Shown here: positions 44,581 to 54,473 of the stretch, piece after piece
How the letters are laid out: the number at the start of each line of letters is the position of its first letter
Position numbering within the stretch: position 1 is the first letter of the stretch
NCBI GenBank assembly: GCA_052161605.1
Contig: CP197409.1
Strand: one strand, 5' to 3'
Length of the DNA: 64,000 nucleotides
Origin: JBKCUI01 sp052161605
GTDB lineage: Bacteria > Planctomycetota > Planctomycetia > Pirellulales > Pirellulaceae
Translations under genes and position numbers: made by a program
Notes under the pieces: generated by a model
Database searches by the model: none
Told to the model about the DNA's origin: nothing
The model's input: only the letters and a program-made list of their open reading frames with translations

Positions 44581-45477
44581 CTACCTCTGCTTGGGCATTC
44601 GGGCTAAAAGAAACTTGGACAATACATCACCATAGTGCTGATCCAGCGTCAGTCGTTGGTAGTCCACATTAGCCTCCCTGACAATCGACTTGAGATCGTG
44701 CAAGTAGCCGTCGACAGCCCGACGGTACTCCGTTGCGACAATGCTAGGATCGGCCAACACGGCTGGTCCACCCTCCAAATCCACAAACCGCATTGGACGA
44801 TCAAAATCGAACTGCAACTCAGATTGCTCCAGAAGATGGAATACGACCACATCGTGCTTGCGAAATCGAAGATGCTGAAAGGCGCTACTTAGCTCTTTCG
44901 GAACAACAAACAAATCCGAAAGAATGACGACCAACGCTCGCTGACGGATCCGTTCCGCTGCTTCATGCAACGCGGCCACCAAGCCCGTGCCACCTGACGC
45001 GGTGCTGTTCGCTAAAGAATCCAGAATGACACGCAAGTGTGCAGCACTGCGTTTCGGAGTAATTTGCCGCTGAAAGGTCTGTCCCGCGCAGTACAAACCA
45101 ATCGCATCGCCTTGAGTGCCGGCTAGATAAGCTAGCGTCCCTGCGATCTGTTTGGCAAAGTGCAGTTTGGAAAGTCCACCACGAGAATAGTTCATCGAGC
45201 CGCTGGTGTCGACGATCAAGCACAATCGCAGGTTCGTGTCGGCTTCGAACTCTTTGATATAGAACCGGTCGCTGCGACCGTATGCACGCCAATCCAAACG
45301 CCTAGTATCGTCCCCAGGAACGTATTTGCGATACTCGGCGAACTCAAGACTCGAGCCTCGGTGCGGGCTTCGGTGCATGCCGGTAACATTACCTAGCATC
45401 GGCAGCCGAGCATGCAAATTGAGAGCTTTCAAACGCGCAATCACACGCGGTTCAATAAAGTCGTGGGGCGTTGTCAT
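44581..45477 (-). CDS. DUF58 protein
   Basis: This 298-aa protein has the DUF58 hallmark EYRKYVPGDDTRRLDWRAYG, then FYIKEFEADTNLR. It also has a VWA-like pattern with CLIVDTSGSMNYS (intact MIDAS) and LVVILSDLFV. DUF58 proteins are the usual partners of MoxR ATPases. It starts inside the end of the moxR-type gene (4-base overlap), so the two are strictly coupled. It is probably cytosolic. Confidence 0.92.
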   Translation of the reverse strand: MTTPHDFIEPRVIARLKALNLHARLPMLGNVTGMHRSPHRGSSLEFAEYRKYVPGDDTRRLDWRAYGRSDRFYIKEFEADTNLRLCLIVDTSGSMNYSRGGLSKLHFAKQIAGTLAYLAGTQGDAIGLYCAGQTFQRQITPKRSAAHLRVILDSLANSTASGGTGLVAALHEAAERIRQRALVVILSDLFVVPKELSSAFQHLRFRKHDVVVFHLLEQSELQFDFDRPMRFVDLEGGPAVLADPSIVATEYRRAVDGYLHDLKSIVREANVDYQRLTLDQHYGDVLSKFLLARMPKQR

Positions 45478-46490
45478 ACTTCACGGTTCAGCTCGGTTAC
45501 TAAACGTCTTACGATGTCGCGGCTACTTAGGCCTTCGGACTCGGCTGCAAAGGTGGTTAGCACACGATGCGTGAGAACGGGCTCTGCTACCTCCAGAATA
45601 TCTTCCAGTCGGACGATGTAACTGCCGTGCAGCGCCGCGCGAGCTTTCGCACCAAGTATCAAATACTGAACCGCCCGAGGCCCCGCTCCCCAGCTTACTA
45701 ACGGTTTGAGCCAGTCCGGTGAGTCTGGCGATTTGGGGCGAGACCGCCGCGTCAAATCGACCGCGAATTCGTAGATGTGATCAGGTACGGGAAAGCGACG
45801 GACCAAATCTTGAAACCGAATCACTTGCTCGCCAGTGAGAACCGGTTCCAGTGGAGCCTGCGCCGCCCCCGTTGTACTGCGAGCAATGCGGATCTCTTCG
45901 TTCCGGTCGGGATAATCGACCTCGATCAGAAACATAAACCGGTCTAATTGGGCTTCGGGAAGCGGATAGGTGCCTTCTTGTTCAACGGGGTTCTGAGTCG
46001 CCAACACAAAAAAGGGTGGCGGCAAGTGAAACGTTTTCCCGACGACTGTGATGCGTTGTTCCTGCATCGCTTCGAGCATTGCGGCTTGTGTCTTTGCTGG
46101 AGCTCGATTGATTTCATCCGCCAGAACTACATTCGCGAACAACGGACCTTTGACGAATTCAAACACGCGACGTCCATCCGCCGTTTCTTGAAGAATATCG
46201 GTGCCGGTGATATCCATCGGCATCAAGTCGGGTGTGAACTGAATCCGGGAAAAGTCGAGCGACAATGTTTCCGCCAATCGACTGATGAGCAGCGTCTTGG
46301 CCAATCCCGGAACACCCATCAACAAGCTATGCCCTCGCGCGAACAAGCAAATGGCAAGGCGTTCGATCACCTCGTGCTGACCTACGATAATCTTGCCCAG
46401 CTCAGTTTTCAGTTTTTGAAACGTTTGCCCCAGTTCATCGATGGCCGCTACATCATCGGTCTGCAATTCGTTCGGGTTGGCTATCGACAT
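45474..46490 (-). CDS. moxR: MoxR-type AAA+ ATPase
   Basis: About 338 aa. Seen: Walker A HSLLMGVPGLAKTLL, the MoxR-specific RIQFTPDLMPMDITGTDI, Walker B ANVVLADEINRAPAKTQAA, sensor 1 PFFVLATQNPVEQEGT and the C-terminal lid. MoxR ATPases act as chaperones for VWA-domain proteins, which fits the neighbouring DUF58 and VWA genes. The ATG at 46490 (MSIANPNE) is preferred over 46529. This is the promoter-proximal gene of the cluster. Confidence 0.93.
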   Translation of the reverse strand: MSIANPNELQTDDVAAIDELGQTFQKLKTELGKIIVGQHEVIERLAICLFARGHSLLMGVPGLAKTLLISRLAETLSLDFSRIQFTPDLMPMDITGTDILQETADGRRVFEFVKGPLFANVVLADEINRAPAKTQAAMLEAMQEQRITVVGKTFHLPPPFFVLATQNPVEQEGTYPLPEAQLDRFMFLIEVDYPDRNEEIRIARSTTGAAQAPLEPVLTGEQVIRFQDLVRRFPVPDHIYEFAVDLTRRSRPKSPDSPDWLKPLVSWGAGPRAVQYLILGAKARAALHGSYIVRLEDILEVAEPVLTHRVLTTFAAESEGLSSRDIVRRLVTELNREV

Positions 46491-46647
46491 AGGCGATTCT
46501 CGTGGTGCAAGGTTTCGAAGAGAAAGCACTTTGGCTTCGCCTGTAGCATATCAAATTTTTACCCAAACTGGATAAATCCAGTCGGGATAGCAAGAAAAAA
46601 GAGGTTGCGATCCAAAACCTTTGTGCGATCCAAATCCAATGCAGGTG

Positions 46648-48291
46648 CTATCTGCGGAACTGCAGCTCGTGGAACCAAAGATCATCATTCGGTACATTCA
46701 GCTTGAGTTCGACAAATTCCCCTTTAGCGTTGGAGATAAATAGAGCCGAGCCTTCATCGAACCAAGCAAATTTGGTTCTCCAGCGAATCACGAACGTGTC
46801 GTAGTGGAGGTGTTCTAAGTCCGCCACCATATTGGGATTAGCGGGGATTCGCAAAACGAGCTGCTCATTTTCCAACGATACAGTCGCCTCTCCCAGCATG
46901 GGACAACGAAACGATTTTGCATAGTCGGCCATAGGATGACTCGGCTTGGTCCCTTGCGCCACCGGAGTAATCTCTGCGTCGATTCGCTTTCGAAACTCAT
47001 TGCGTGACTCGGTAAACCGTTTCAAGCTCTCTTCACTTCGGTTACCAACGCTCCCGCCGGTCGCCCAATCCATCGCCATACTGCAAAGGGTATTGGGGAG
47101 TGAGGTCATGCTATTCGAGAGAACAATAATTCCAAACTGCTCACCCGGCAGTAGCATTTGGTGAGAATACATTCCATCGTAACCGCCACCGTGCCCGACG
47201 ACTTTGCGCCCGTTGTAATCGGAGAGGGACCAACCCAGACCGTAAGCCCGATACAATGTTTGCGGGACTCGTTGCGAAGCGTTCTTGGAAACGCGGATTG
47301 GCGTGTAAGGTTGCGTCATCTCATGCATTGAATCGGCTGAGATCAATTGCACTCCATCCCATTCCCCTTGCTTGAGCTGGAATCGCATCCATTGAGCCAT
47401 GTCCTTGGCGCTCGAAACAATCCCGCCGGCTGCAGCCATGGTATCCCAGTTGACCCATGCAATCGGCTCCGATCGATCTAGATGGGTTTTATGTGGCGTT
47501 GCAAAGTTGCCGTGACTGACGAGATCTCTGACACTCGTCACCGAACGAGACATGTTCAGCTTCTTAAGGATTCGATTCTGGACAAACGATCCCCACGACT
47601 CACCGCTGACCTGCTCAATAACTAATCCAGCCGCCAAGAACATGACGTTCGAATAACCATAATGATGGCGAAACGGACCTTCGGACGGCAAGTGTTTGCA
47701 ACGTTCGAGAACTTCCTTTGCTGTGAAAGGGGTTCCGTACCAGAGGAGATCGCCGCTAAAGGTGCCTAGCCCGCTGCGATGGCACAATAGATCGCAGATT
47801 CGCATCTCATGACTCACCCCGGGATCGTAAATCTGGAACCATGGCAAGTAATCTTGAACGCGGTCAGTCCACTGGATCTTTTTCTCATCCACCAGGATCG
47901 CCAAGGCCGCGGCGGTGAACGCTTTCGAATTGGAGGCGATAGCGAACAACGTGTTTTCATCTACCGAAGCCGATAATCCGCTTTCGCGGACGCCATACCC
48001 CTTGGCGAGCAGAACGCGATCCTTATGAACGATGGCAACCGACAGACCGGGAACTTGCCACTGGGCACGAGCAGTCTCAATGAGAGCCTCGAATTCAGCC
48101 AACTTGACGGCGAGATCTTCTTCCCCCCAGGAGGAAATTCCACCCGGCAGAACCGAGTCAGGCTTGGCGGTTGGTGGGTTAGCTTCCTGCGAAAGGATTT
48201 GCGCGACCGGGGTGGCGGTCAGACACGCGGCAAAAAGGATTGACCGTGCGAGTCGTTGGGAAACGACAGACGACAAAAATTGCTTAATCAT
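46648..48291 (-). CDS. Class C beta-lactamase-like serine hydrolase
   Basis: About 547 aa. A signal peptide (SILFAACLTATPVAQILS) precedes a serine-beta-lactamase domain: LFAIASNSKAFTAAALAIL supplies S-x-x-K, HYGYSNVMFLAAG supplies the Y-x-N, and VVGHGGGYDGMYSH replaces the K-T-G box. A C-terminal DUF3471-type domain follows (residues ~450-547). Such proteins are usually esterases or peptidases of the envelope; antibiotic hydrolysis is unproven. The start at 48291 (MIKQFLS) is chosen. It is 120 bases upstream of moxR and is a separate unit. Confidence 0.88.
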   Translation of the reverse strand: MIKQFLSSVVSQRLARSILFAACLTATPVAQILSQEANPPTAKPDSVLPGGISSWGEEDLAVKLAEFEALIETARAQWQVPGLSVAIVHKDRVLLAKGYGVRESGLSASVDENTLFAIASNSKAFTAAALAILVDEKKIQWTDRVQDYLPWFQIYDPGVSHEMRICDLLCHRSGLGTFSGDLLWYGTPFTAKEVLERCKHLPSEGPFRHHYGYSNVMFLAAGLVIEQVSGESWGSFVQNRILKKLNMSRSVTSVRDLVSHGNFATPHKTHLDRSEPIAWVNWDTMAAAGGIVSSAKDMAQWMRFQLKQGEWDGVQLISADSMHEMTQPYTPIRVSKNASQRVPQTLYRAYGLGWSLSDYNGRKVVGHGGGYDGMYSHQMLLPGEQFGIIVLSNSMTSLPNTLCSMAMDWATGGSVGNRSEESLKRFTESRNEFRKRIDAEITPVAQGTKPSHPMADYAKSFRCPMLGEATVSLENEQLVLRIPANPNMVADLEHLHYDTFVIRWRTKFAWFDEGSALFISNAKGEFVELKLNVPNDDLWFHELQFRR

Positions 48292-48369
48292 GATGAATAA
48301 CTTGAGGGTGAGCAGCAAACGTAAAAGCTACTCGACCAATTATAAACCAACATCGCGCCGCGAGGCCAA

Positions 48370-49680
48370 TAGTAGTTGAAAGGACGGAAGAAGTTTGAAT
48401 TGTGAAGTTCGAAGTGTGAAAAAATCGTTTAACCGCATGGGCATCGCCCTGCGCTAGATTTTGTTTAACCGCATGGGCATCGCCCTGCGTTGAGGCCTCC
48501 AGGGCAGTAGCAACCAGATTACCAGCAGATTCAAGGAGGCCAGCAGATTAGAACTCCACCCCTTTTTTGGTTGTTTGTTCCATGTCGAAAGATTTAGGTC
48601 AAAAAATGGGATAAACATCTTTCGCCCAACATTTTTCGTCAGCCCTGATTTTGGGGCAACAACAGCCAGATTTCCAGCAGATTCAAGGAGGCCAGCAGAT
48701 TGTAAAAATTCGCATCGCGAAACAAATACTAGCGGATAGGGCAGAAGAAGTTGGAATTGTGAAGTTTGAAGTGTGAAAAAATCGTTTAACCGCGTGGGTA
48801 TCGACCTGCGTTTAGGGCTCCCGCACTCTCACCGCCCACCAGTTCACCCAGCTATCCCCCTCCTCCGGTGCATTTGTTTTCCGTCGCCGAAGGGCGACTC
48901 CCGGCTCGCTTCGCATTGCCGGACGACACCGTACGGCTAGCACCGTTACGCTAACATTGGTGGCATCCATCCCTGAGCGAGGAAACCCTCCCCGGTCGAA
49001 GCGACCGACCCTCCCGCGCGCGGGAGGGTGAATAAGATGCAAGGCAGGAGCCTTGACGCATCCCGTTACAAGGCAGAGCCTTGTAACGAGTAAAATGCAC
49101 CTGGCTTGCCCAGGTGAAGTTTACGCTCCTCCCTTCATAAACCGTTCCCAACCCAAACCAGGAAAGCTCCTGGCTTGATCAGGAGATCGTTACGCTTCCG
49201 GCACAGAATGTTAGGATCGGCGTCGCTGGCCGGAAACCTAACGATCCGCCGCTCAAGTCGGCGGGATTCGATAGGCATCAGGGGCGGGCGTTTATTTAGC
49301 GGGAAACCTAACGATCCGCTGGGCAAGCCAGCGGGATTCGATAGGCATGATGGGCATCGCCCTGCGTTGAGTTCTCCCGGGGAGTAGCAACCAGATTTCC
49401 AGCAGATTCTTGGAGGCCAGCAGATTGTAAAAATTCGCGCCGCGAAACAAATCGTAGCGGATAGGGCGCGAGGCCTCCGGTAGGGCTCCAGCACTCTCAC
49501 CGCCAAACAGCGTACCCAGCCATCCCCGCTTTGCCGGTGGTTTGGGTTTCGTCGCCAACGGCGAAACCCGGCTCGCTTCGCATTGCCGGACGACACCGTA
49601 CGGCTTGCGCCGTTACGCTATTATTGCCGGAGGACACCGTAGGCCTTGCGGCCTAACGCTAACATTTTTTTAGCGTGCAG
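48370..49680. repeat. Repeat-rich spacer with several families
   Basis: About 1.3 kb with no supported gene. The block AATCGTTTAACCGC-TGGG-ATCG occurs at about 48422, 48463 and 48780. The block CAGCAGATT...GGAGGCCAGCAGATT occurs near 48520, 48670 and 49400. A block starting GGAAACCTAACGATCCGC occurs at about 49219 and 49301. CGGACGACACCGTACGGC occurs near 48921 and 49587. A perfect 11-bp hairpin (CGTTACAAGGC) lies at 49064-49088. These are intergenic mobile or recombinogenic repeats. Confidence 0.75.
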
Positions 49681-49690
49681 TTGTTCATCA

Positions 49691-51442
49691 CTACTCGTCC
49701 GAGAGAGGAGCAATTTTCTTGCGAGGGAGTGTTTCGCTCGTGTCGGTCTCGCCGCTACCTTCCTGAGGGCCGAGCTCCAGCTTCTGGGAAGCCTTCCTCT
49801 CGGGCAATTCCTCAGATTTCTCGACTTCTGGCTTCGATGCTTCCACCTTTCGAGACTCGGACCCGTTGCTCCCGCTGCCGTTCGATTTAGCAGGCTCCTT
49901 CGAGCTGCCTGGCTCGGCGTAGGTCGATGCGGAGCCGTTCGATGTTGCTGGGCGGCTCTCCACGATTGGGTTACCGTAGGCATCAATCGGCACCTTGACC
50001 GTTCTTGTGCGATAGGCCATACGAGTTTCCGTGACTGGGACAGTCTTGGCAACTCGCTTTGGTACCTGAACTTTAGTCACAACTCGTTCGGTGTAGGGGA
50101 CTCGGACGATGACATCCTCGGTAATGATTTCGTCACGATAGGACGTTGTGGTTACCGGGACTTCTTTGACCACAACCTCGGGAACGTACTCGATTTTTTG
50201 TCGCGCGACCTTGCGAGTAACAGGCTTTTGAACCGTATGCGGCACAACTACCTTTTCCTCGTAGGTTTCCATCCTCTGCACTTGCACCGGAGTTTGCTGC
50301 TCGACGATCTCGTTGGTCATGCGAGTTGTGGTCACGGGAACTTGTTGCTGCACAATCTCTTGTTGCATGCGTGTGGTTGAGATCGGAATCTGCTGCGCTA
50401 CCACTTCTTGCTGCATGCGTGTCGTGGTGACCGGAATTTGTTGCTGCACCTGTTCGGTAACCATGCGTTGGGTTTGAACAGGAACCTGTTGCGTGATCGT
50501 TTGCGGCATGTAACTGGTTTGAGGAACAGCGAACTGTTGCAAATTCGGCTGATAGACATTCTGGGTCACTACTTGGCCGGCAGACTGGTAAGGAACCCAG
50601 CCCAATCCGCCAAACCGAAATGCTGTCTGCCCCGTTTGTTGGTTTACGTTGTAGCCGCCTTGTTGCCACCGCAATCTGTGTGTCGTATCTCCTGGTTGGT
50701 AGAACGCTTGTTGCACGTAGTTCCCGACATCAGCCACCACCGGTTGGTAAGTCGTAACGGGTTGCAATTGGGTGAATTGCTGATTCTGGTAAGTCGTTTC
50801 GGTGACCGGACGCTGGACGGTAAAGTTCTGCGTCTGCATGGTTGTTTCGGTGACAGGGCGTTGCACCAAATATTGCTGCGTCTGGTAGGTCGTTTCCGTA
50901 ACAGGCCGCTGCACCGTATAGCTTTGCGTTTGCATGACGGTTTCTGTTACAGGCTTTTGGACCATGTAACGTTGCGTTTGAATTTGTGTCTCAACAACGG
51001 GGCGTTGACGAACCACGGTCTGTTCGACTTGCGAGGTTTCGGAAACCATCACAGTTTCGTCGACCCACTCCTCCCGAGTAACAGGCTTGTACACGGTGTG
51101 CTGTTCGAACTTTTTCGTCGTTTCGGTGACCGGGCGACGCACGGTTCGCTGTCGCTTTTCGATTCGTTCCTCTACCGCAGGACGATAGCTCACGACCTCC
51201 CGTTCCTCGATGATGTCTTCGTAGACAACTCGCATCGTGGTGACGGTGATCGGCTCTTCAATCCTTTGTGTTTCCAAGCGATAACGAGCGACAGGTACGC
51301 AGTCCTGGCCCAGATCGACCACTTGGCCAAAAGCTGCACTTCCTAAAGGGCCAAGTGCGAAACTGCTCGCAGCGGTGGCAGATACCAACGAGCCAACCCA
51401 TAAAGCACGACGAAATCGCTGGCGTAGTAGTTTTGCATTCAT
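49691..51442 (-). CDS. Secreted TETxxM-repeat protein
   Basis: This 583-aa protein has a signal peptide (ALWVGSLVSATAASSFALG). More than ten short repeats follow, such as TVQRPVTETTYQTQQ, EQVQQQIPVTTTRMQQE and VPVTTTSYRDEI. They have alternating hydrophobic/threonine and glutamate/glutamine positions and are likely to form a long beta-solenoid or fibre. The C-terminal 80 residues are acidic and disordered. Such repeat proteins are common in Pirellulales and probably sit in or on the cell envelope. The function is unknown. Confidence 0.8.
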   Translation of the reverse strand: MNAKLLRQRFRRALWVGSLVSATAASSFALGPLGSAAFGQVVDLGQDCVPVARYRLETQRIEEPITVTTMRVVYEDIIEEREVVSYRPAVEERIEKRQRTVRRPVTETTKKFEQHTVYKPVTREEWVDETVMVSETSQVEQTVVRQRPVVETQIQTQRYMVQKPVTETVMQTQSYTVQRPVTETTYQTQQYLVQRPVTETTMQTQNFTVQRPVTETTYQNQQFTQLQPVTTYQPVVADVGNYVQQAFYQPGDTTHRLRWQQGGYNVNQQTGQTAFRFGGLGWVPYQSAGQVVTQNVYQPNLQQFAVPQTSYMPQTITQQVPVQTQRMVTEQVQQQIPVTTTRMQQEVVAQQIPISTTRMQQEIVQQQVPVTTTRMTNEIVEQQTPVQVQRMETYEEKVVVPHTVQKPVTRKVARQKIEYVPEVVVKEVPVTTTSYRDEIITEDVIVRVPYTERVVTKVQVPKRVAKTVPVTETRMAYRTRTVKVPIDAYGNPIVESRPATSNGSASTYAEPGSSKEPAKSNGSGSNGSESRKVEASKPEVEKSEELPERKASQKLELGPQEGSGETDTSETLPRKKIAPLSDE

Positions 51443-51804
51443 AGAGTTGTTTGTCTCCGATTAGTACTGGACGCGAATCATGCCGTTTTTAGTTTAGGAC
51501 GAACGGCAGGTCGCTACCGATTTAGCGACCGCATTCTCTAGGACTTGAGAGAATCCGCGCACAATGAACCTAATTCTGGTATAAGTTCGCGGAGGATTCA
51601 AATAAGAAAACCAATTACCGTACCGAATTTCCTCCCGAAGTTGTTGGCAGCACGATCTTTAGGAAAACTTTATCTTTTTGACAATCTCTTGGCGGTTGGT
51701 AGCCTTCATAATTTCCGTATTCCTTACAACCATTAAGACCGGCAAAGTCTCGCTTGTGTAGACTGCCTATCCCCCCTAAACCCCACAATGAGATCGAGAT
51801 TGTT
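51443..51804. other. Intergenic region between divergent genes
   Basis: About 360 bases. No gene is supported; a 63-codon frame at 51545-51736 has no recognisable content. It should contain promoters for the repeat protein (minus) and the CbiX-like gene (plus), but I see no confident motif. Confidence 0.35.
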
Positions 51805-52818
51805 ATGTCCTTTCTGTTCCGTGAAAGCCAACCGCTCGAATCCTCGCGTACGGATGAGCCTCATCACAGCCGAGATGATGCGGCAACCCAAGAATGCGAT
51901 TTTCCTTGGCTAGCAAAATTGACGGAGAAGAACATCGGCGTGCTGGTTGTCGGGCACGGTACCAGGAATCCTAGTGGTGCAGGACAATTGATTCAGCTGA
52001 CTGAGGAGATTCAAGCACGATTGCCTGGAGTTTCGGTCGAGGCATCCTTTCTCGAGCTATGTGAACCGGACATAGCGAGCGGTTTGTCGCAGTTGAGACA
52101 ACGCGGTTGCACCGAGCTAGTGGTTTTACCGATTTTGCTGTTCTCGGCTGCCCATGCACAGGATGATATCCCTCAGGCTGTAGCAACCAGCTCTGAGGAA
52201 CTCGGTATGCGAGTGCTGGGGCAATCGGAACCTCTTGGGACGCATCCTAGGGTAGTAGAGCTTTCTCGGCTGAGGTTCGATCAAGTTCTCCGGGCGCGAA
52301 GCAACTGCGAGCCCGGCCATTGCAGCTGGGGGAGCGAACCGAGCCGACGCTGCTTCACGACGGAGGGCCGAACGGATCGTTGCCGTCTGGGGGATTGGCA
52401 CGAATCGCGTCGAACCGATGGATCAGCAATCGAGGGTTCGGGGCAATCTCGTATTGGTTTGGCCATGGTCGGCAGGGGGACCAGCGACCCCATTGCTCGA
52501 GGTCGGATGAAGGAGATCACTCGATTGCGGGTGGAAACCAGCCAGGTTTCGTGGCATCAGACAGGATTTTTTGCGGGAGGCGAGATCAGCGTCGATCAGC
52601 TTTTGGAGGAGGCGGCCAAGGGGGACTGCGACACGGTGGTTGTCCAGCCGCATTTATTGTTCGAGGGGGAATTGATGAACCAATTGAGGGGCAAAATTCT
52701 AGCCATGCGTGAGCGATTTCCGGCTAAATCCTGGTGGTTAGCAGGCTGTTTAGGGGCCGACCCGAGTCTTGCGGACGTTTTCGTGGGGCTTTTGGGAGAG
52801 CGGGTGGAGCGTTTGTAG
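51805..52818 (+). CDS. CbiX-type sirohydrochlorin chelatase-like protein
   Basis: About 337 aa. Two CbiX-like halves are visible: IGVLVVGHGTRNPSGAGQLI with the metal-binding histidine and a second (HAQDDIP), then LAMVGRGTSDPIARGRMK and VVVQPHLLFEGELMNQL. The family inserts iron or cobalt into sirohydrochlorin. About 50 residues in the middle (NCEPGHCSWGSEP...) have odd composition. The ATG at 51805 is chosen. No other siroheme or cobalamin gene is nearby, so it stands alone. Confidence 0.85.
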   Translation: MSFLFRESQPLESSRTDEPHHSRDDAATQECDFPWLAKLTEKNIGVLVVGHGTRNPSGAGQLIQLTEEIQARLPGVSVEASFLELCEPDIASGLSQLRQRGCTELVVLPILLFSAAHAQDDIPQAVATSSEELGMRVLGQSEPLGTHPRVVELSRLRFDQVLRARSNCEPGHCSWGSEPSRRCFTTEGRTDRCRLGDWHESRRTDGSAIEGSGQSRIGLAMVGRGTSDPIARGRMKEITRLRVETSQVSWHQTGFFAGGEISVDQLLEEAAKGDCDTVVVQPHLLFEGELMNQLRGKILAMRERFPAKSWWLAGCLGADPSLADVFVGLLGERVERL

Positions 52819-53362
52819 AGATTTAGGCCAAGATCCGTTTTTTCTAGGTTTTTTCGTTCCAGTCCTGCGGGAGAATGGCCTCATAAGGAGACATTCGGAT
52901 CGTGACAAATCGTGGTGGCGGGTTACGATCATTAGATCGGCGAAAGCGACCAAATCCCCCTGGTTGATGGATCGTCTCCTAAAAAAGTTTGCAGGGACAA
53001 AGTCGAGGAGAGAGGTCGGATTTCGGAAAAATCGGGCAAAAAAGGGATAACGAGGCCACCCACGAGAACGAAGTCTGCGCTCAAAGAGCGGTGTTGCCGC
53101 AAGGCGGCGTGCTCGGTGTTTTGTGCTTGGTTGAAAACCGTTGTGCTCGTTCCCAGGCTCCTGCCTTCCGAGATTGAAGGTTATTGGTTGACAGTTCCAC
53201 TCCAATAACCAAAAGCGACAAACAAAAAACTCAAGGCATGACCGGGAAGAAGTGTGAAGTTTGAACGGCAAAGTTTGAAACTAAGCACCGAGCACCCGCG
53301 AAGCGGCAACGACCCGCGTCAGCGGCAGCACTAATACTAATAAGTTGAATGGAATCTAAAAC
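52819..53362. repeat. Spacer with repeat family R5, first copy
   Basis: No gene. Block GGGCAAAAAAGGGATAACGA at 53034-53085 recurs, with small changes, near 56095 and 59108. A partial copy of the hairpin repeat R2 (CTCGTTCCCAGGCTCC) lies near 53147. A tract GCCGCAAGGCGGC (53096-53108) is a short hairpin. Confidence 0.55.
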
Positions 53363-53605
53363 ATGGACAAAGTTCTCCGCCAGTTCGCCAGTCAGGAAGA
53401 AGCAGCCCAGGCAGAATTTCTTGACGATAATTCCATCACGTGTAAGAAACGATACGAAGCCTTCATGGCGTTAATGAGACCGTATTACCATGCTGCCCCA
53501 GGATTTCAAAGAGTTTATCGAGTTGATGATCTCAAATCGCGTTCGATTTGTGATGATTGGGGGCTACGCTTACAACCTATATCGGAACCCCCGGGCAACG
53601 GGTGA
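53363..53605 (+). CDS. Small partner protein of nucleotidyltransferase
   Basis: This 80-aa protein has the pattern FASQEEAAQAEFLDD ... RYEAFMALMRPYY followed by FQRVYRVDDLKSRS, which I recall from small proteins encoded just ahead of MNT/AbiEii-like nucleotidyltransferases. The role is probably antitoxin or partner. It overlaps the nucleotidyltransferase by about 116 bases in a different frame, which is unusually long; the true stop could be earlier in other members. The ATG at 53363 has no strong ribosome site. Confidence 0.55.
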   Translation: MDKVLRQFASQEEAAQAEFLDDNSITCKKRYEAFMALMRPYYHAAPGFQRVYRVDDLKSRSICDDWGLRLQPISEPPGNG

Positions 53606-53954
53606 TATCGATTTTATTGTGGACCTTGACCCGGAAAACGAGAAACGAATTCGAAAGGTTTTGACAGATTTTGGCTTTGGCTCGACTCTCCCGCCGGAAC
53701 ATCAAAAACTCCTTGAAGATGGGAAGGTCATCATGCTCGGGCGTTCGCCATTACGCATTGATATTCTTACCCGAATAGATGGGGTTGAATTCGCCGAGGT
53801 GAATGAGACCAGTCAAAGAGTCGAATTGGACGGATTGGCTGTTCCGGTAATCTCACCGAGGACTTTGTTGAAGAACAAGAGGGCGGCGGGGCGGCCAAAA
53901 GACTTGCCAGACATTCTAGAGCTTGAAGCGTGGCTTCGAACTCAGAAGGGGTAG
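53490..53954 (+). CDS. MNT/AbiEii-type nucleotidyltransferase
   Basis: This 154-aa protein has the polymerase-beta core: VMIGGYAYNLYRNPRATGDI and a DxD pair (DIDFIVD), then an LRIDILTRIDG strand. Such proteins act as one half of toxin-antitoxin or abortive-infection pairs, usually modifying RNA or the partner. The start MLPQDFKEF matches the usual start of the family. It heads the cassette array. Confidence 0.8.
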   Translation: MLPQDFKEFIELMISNRVRFVMIGGYAYNLYRNPRATGDIDFIVDLDPENEKRIRKVLTDFGFGSTLPPEHQKLLEDGKVIMLGRSPLRIDILTRIDGVEFAEVNETSQRVELDGLAVPVISPRTLLKNKRAAGRPKDLPDILELEAWLRTQKG

Positions 53955-53984
53955 AACCATTAAGGTTGTTGGCCGACGGAAGCA

Positions 53985-54440
53985 ACCCTCAGTCCTTAGT
54001 CCTTACTCCTTAGCTTCCCCCGCCACCATTGACCTCGCGTCAGTGGAGCGCTGAATAACCGGCTAGCCCGCCTTTTCAAACTTCCCCCTTCACCCTTCAA
54101 ACTTCCTTTCACCCTCCCCTCGGGGAGGGTCGAGCGTAAGCTCGGGGAGGGGGGGGGAATGTCAGGAATCAGTCTTCAGTTTTCAGACTTCAGTCCATAC
54201 TCGTTCCCAGGCTCCTGCCTGGGAACGCACTGGCTTGGAGGCTCCCGCCTCCTGACATCAGGCTTCAGCAACCAGTCGTCAAGCTTCAGAGTTTTTGCCT
54301 TTTGTTTTACTTATCACGTAAACCTTACCCCTTACCCCTTCCTTCACCCTCCCCTCGGGGAGGGTCGAGCGTCAGCTCGGGGAGGGGGGCAGAGCGCCAG
54401 CTAACATCTCCTACCCCACAAGTCACGCTCCCCTCGAGAT
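53985..54440. repeat. Compound repeat block 1 (R1 + R2)
   Basis: R1 copy at about 54025-54155 (CCATTGACCTCGCGTCAGTG ... GGGGAGGG). R2 hairpin CGTTCCCAGGC/GCCTGGGAACG at 54202-54227, followed by a partial R1 (54343-54392). A second family (from 54385) that recurs at 57495-57580 extends up to the tviB start. Confidence 0.8.
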
Positions 54441-54473
54441 GTGCTCAGTGGAGAGCTAATCACTAAACACCTC

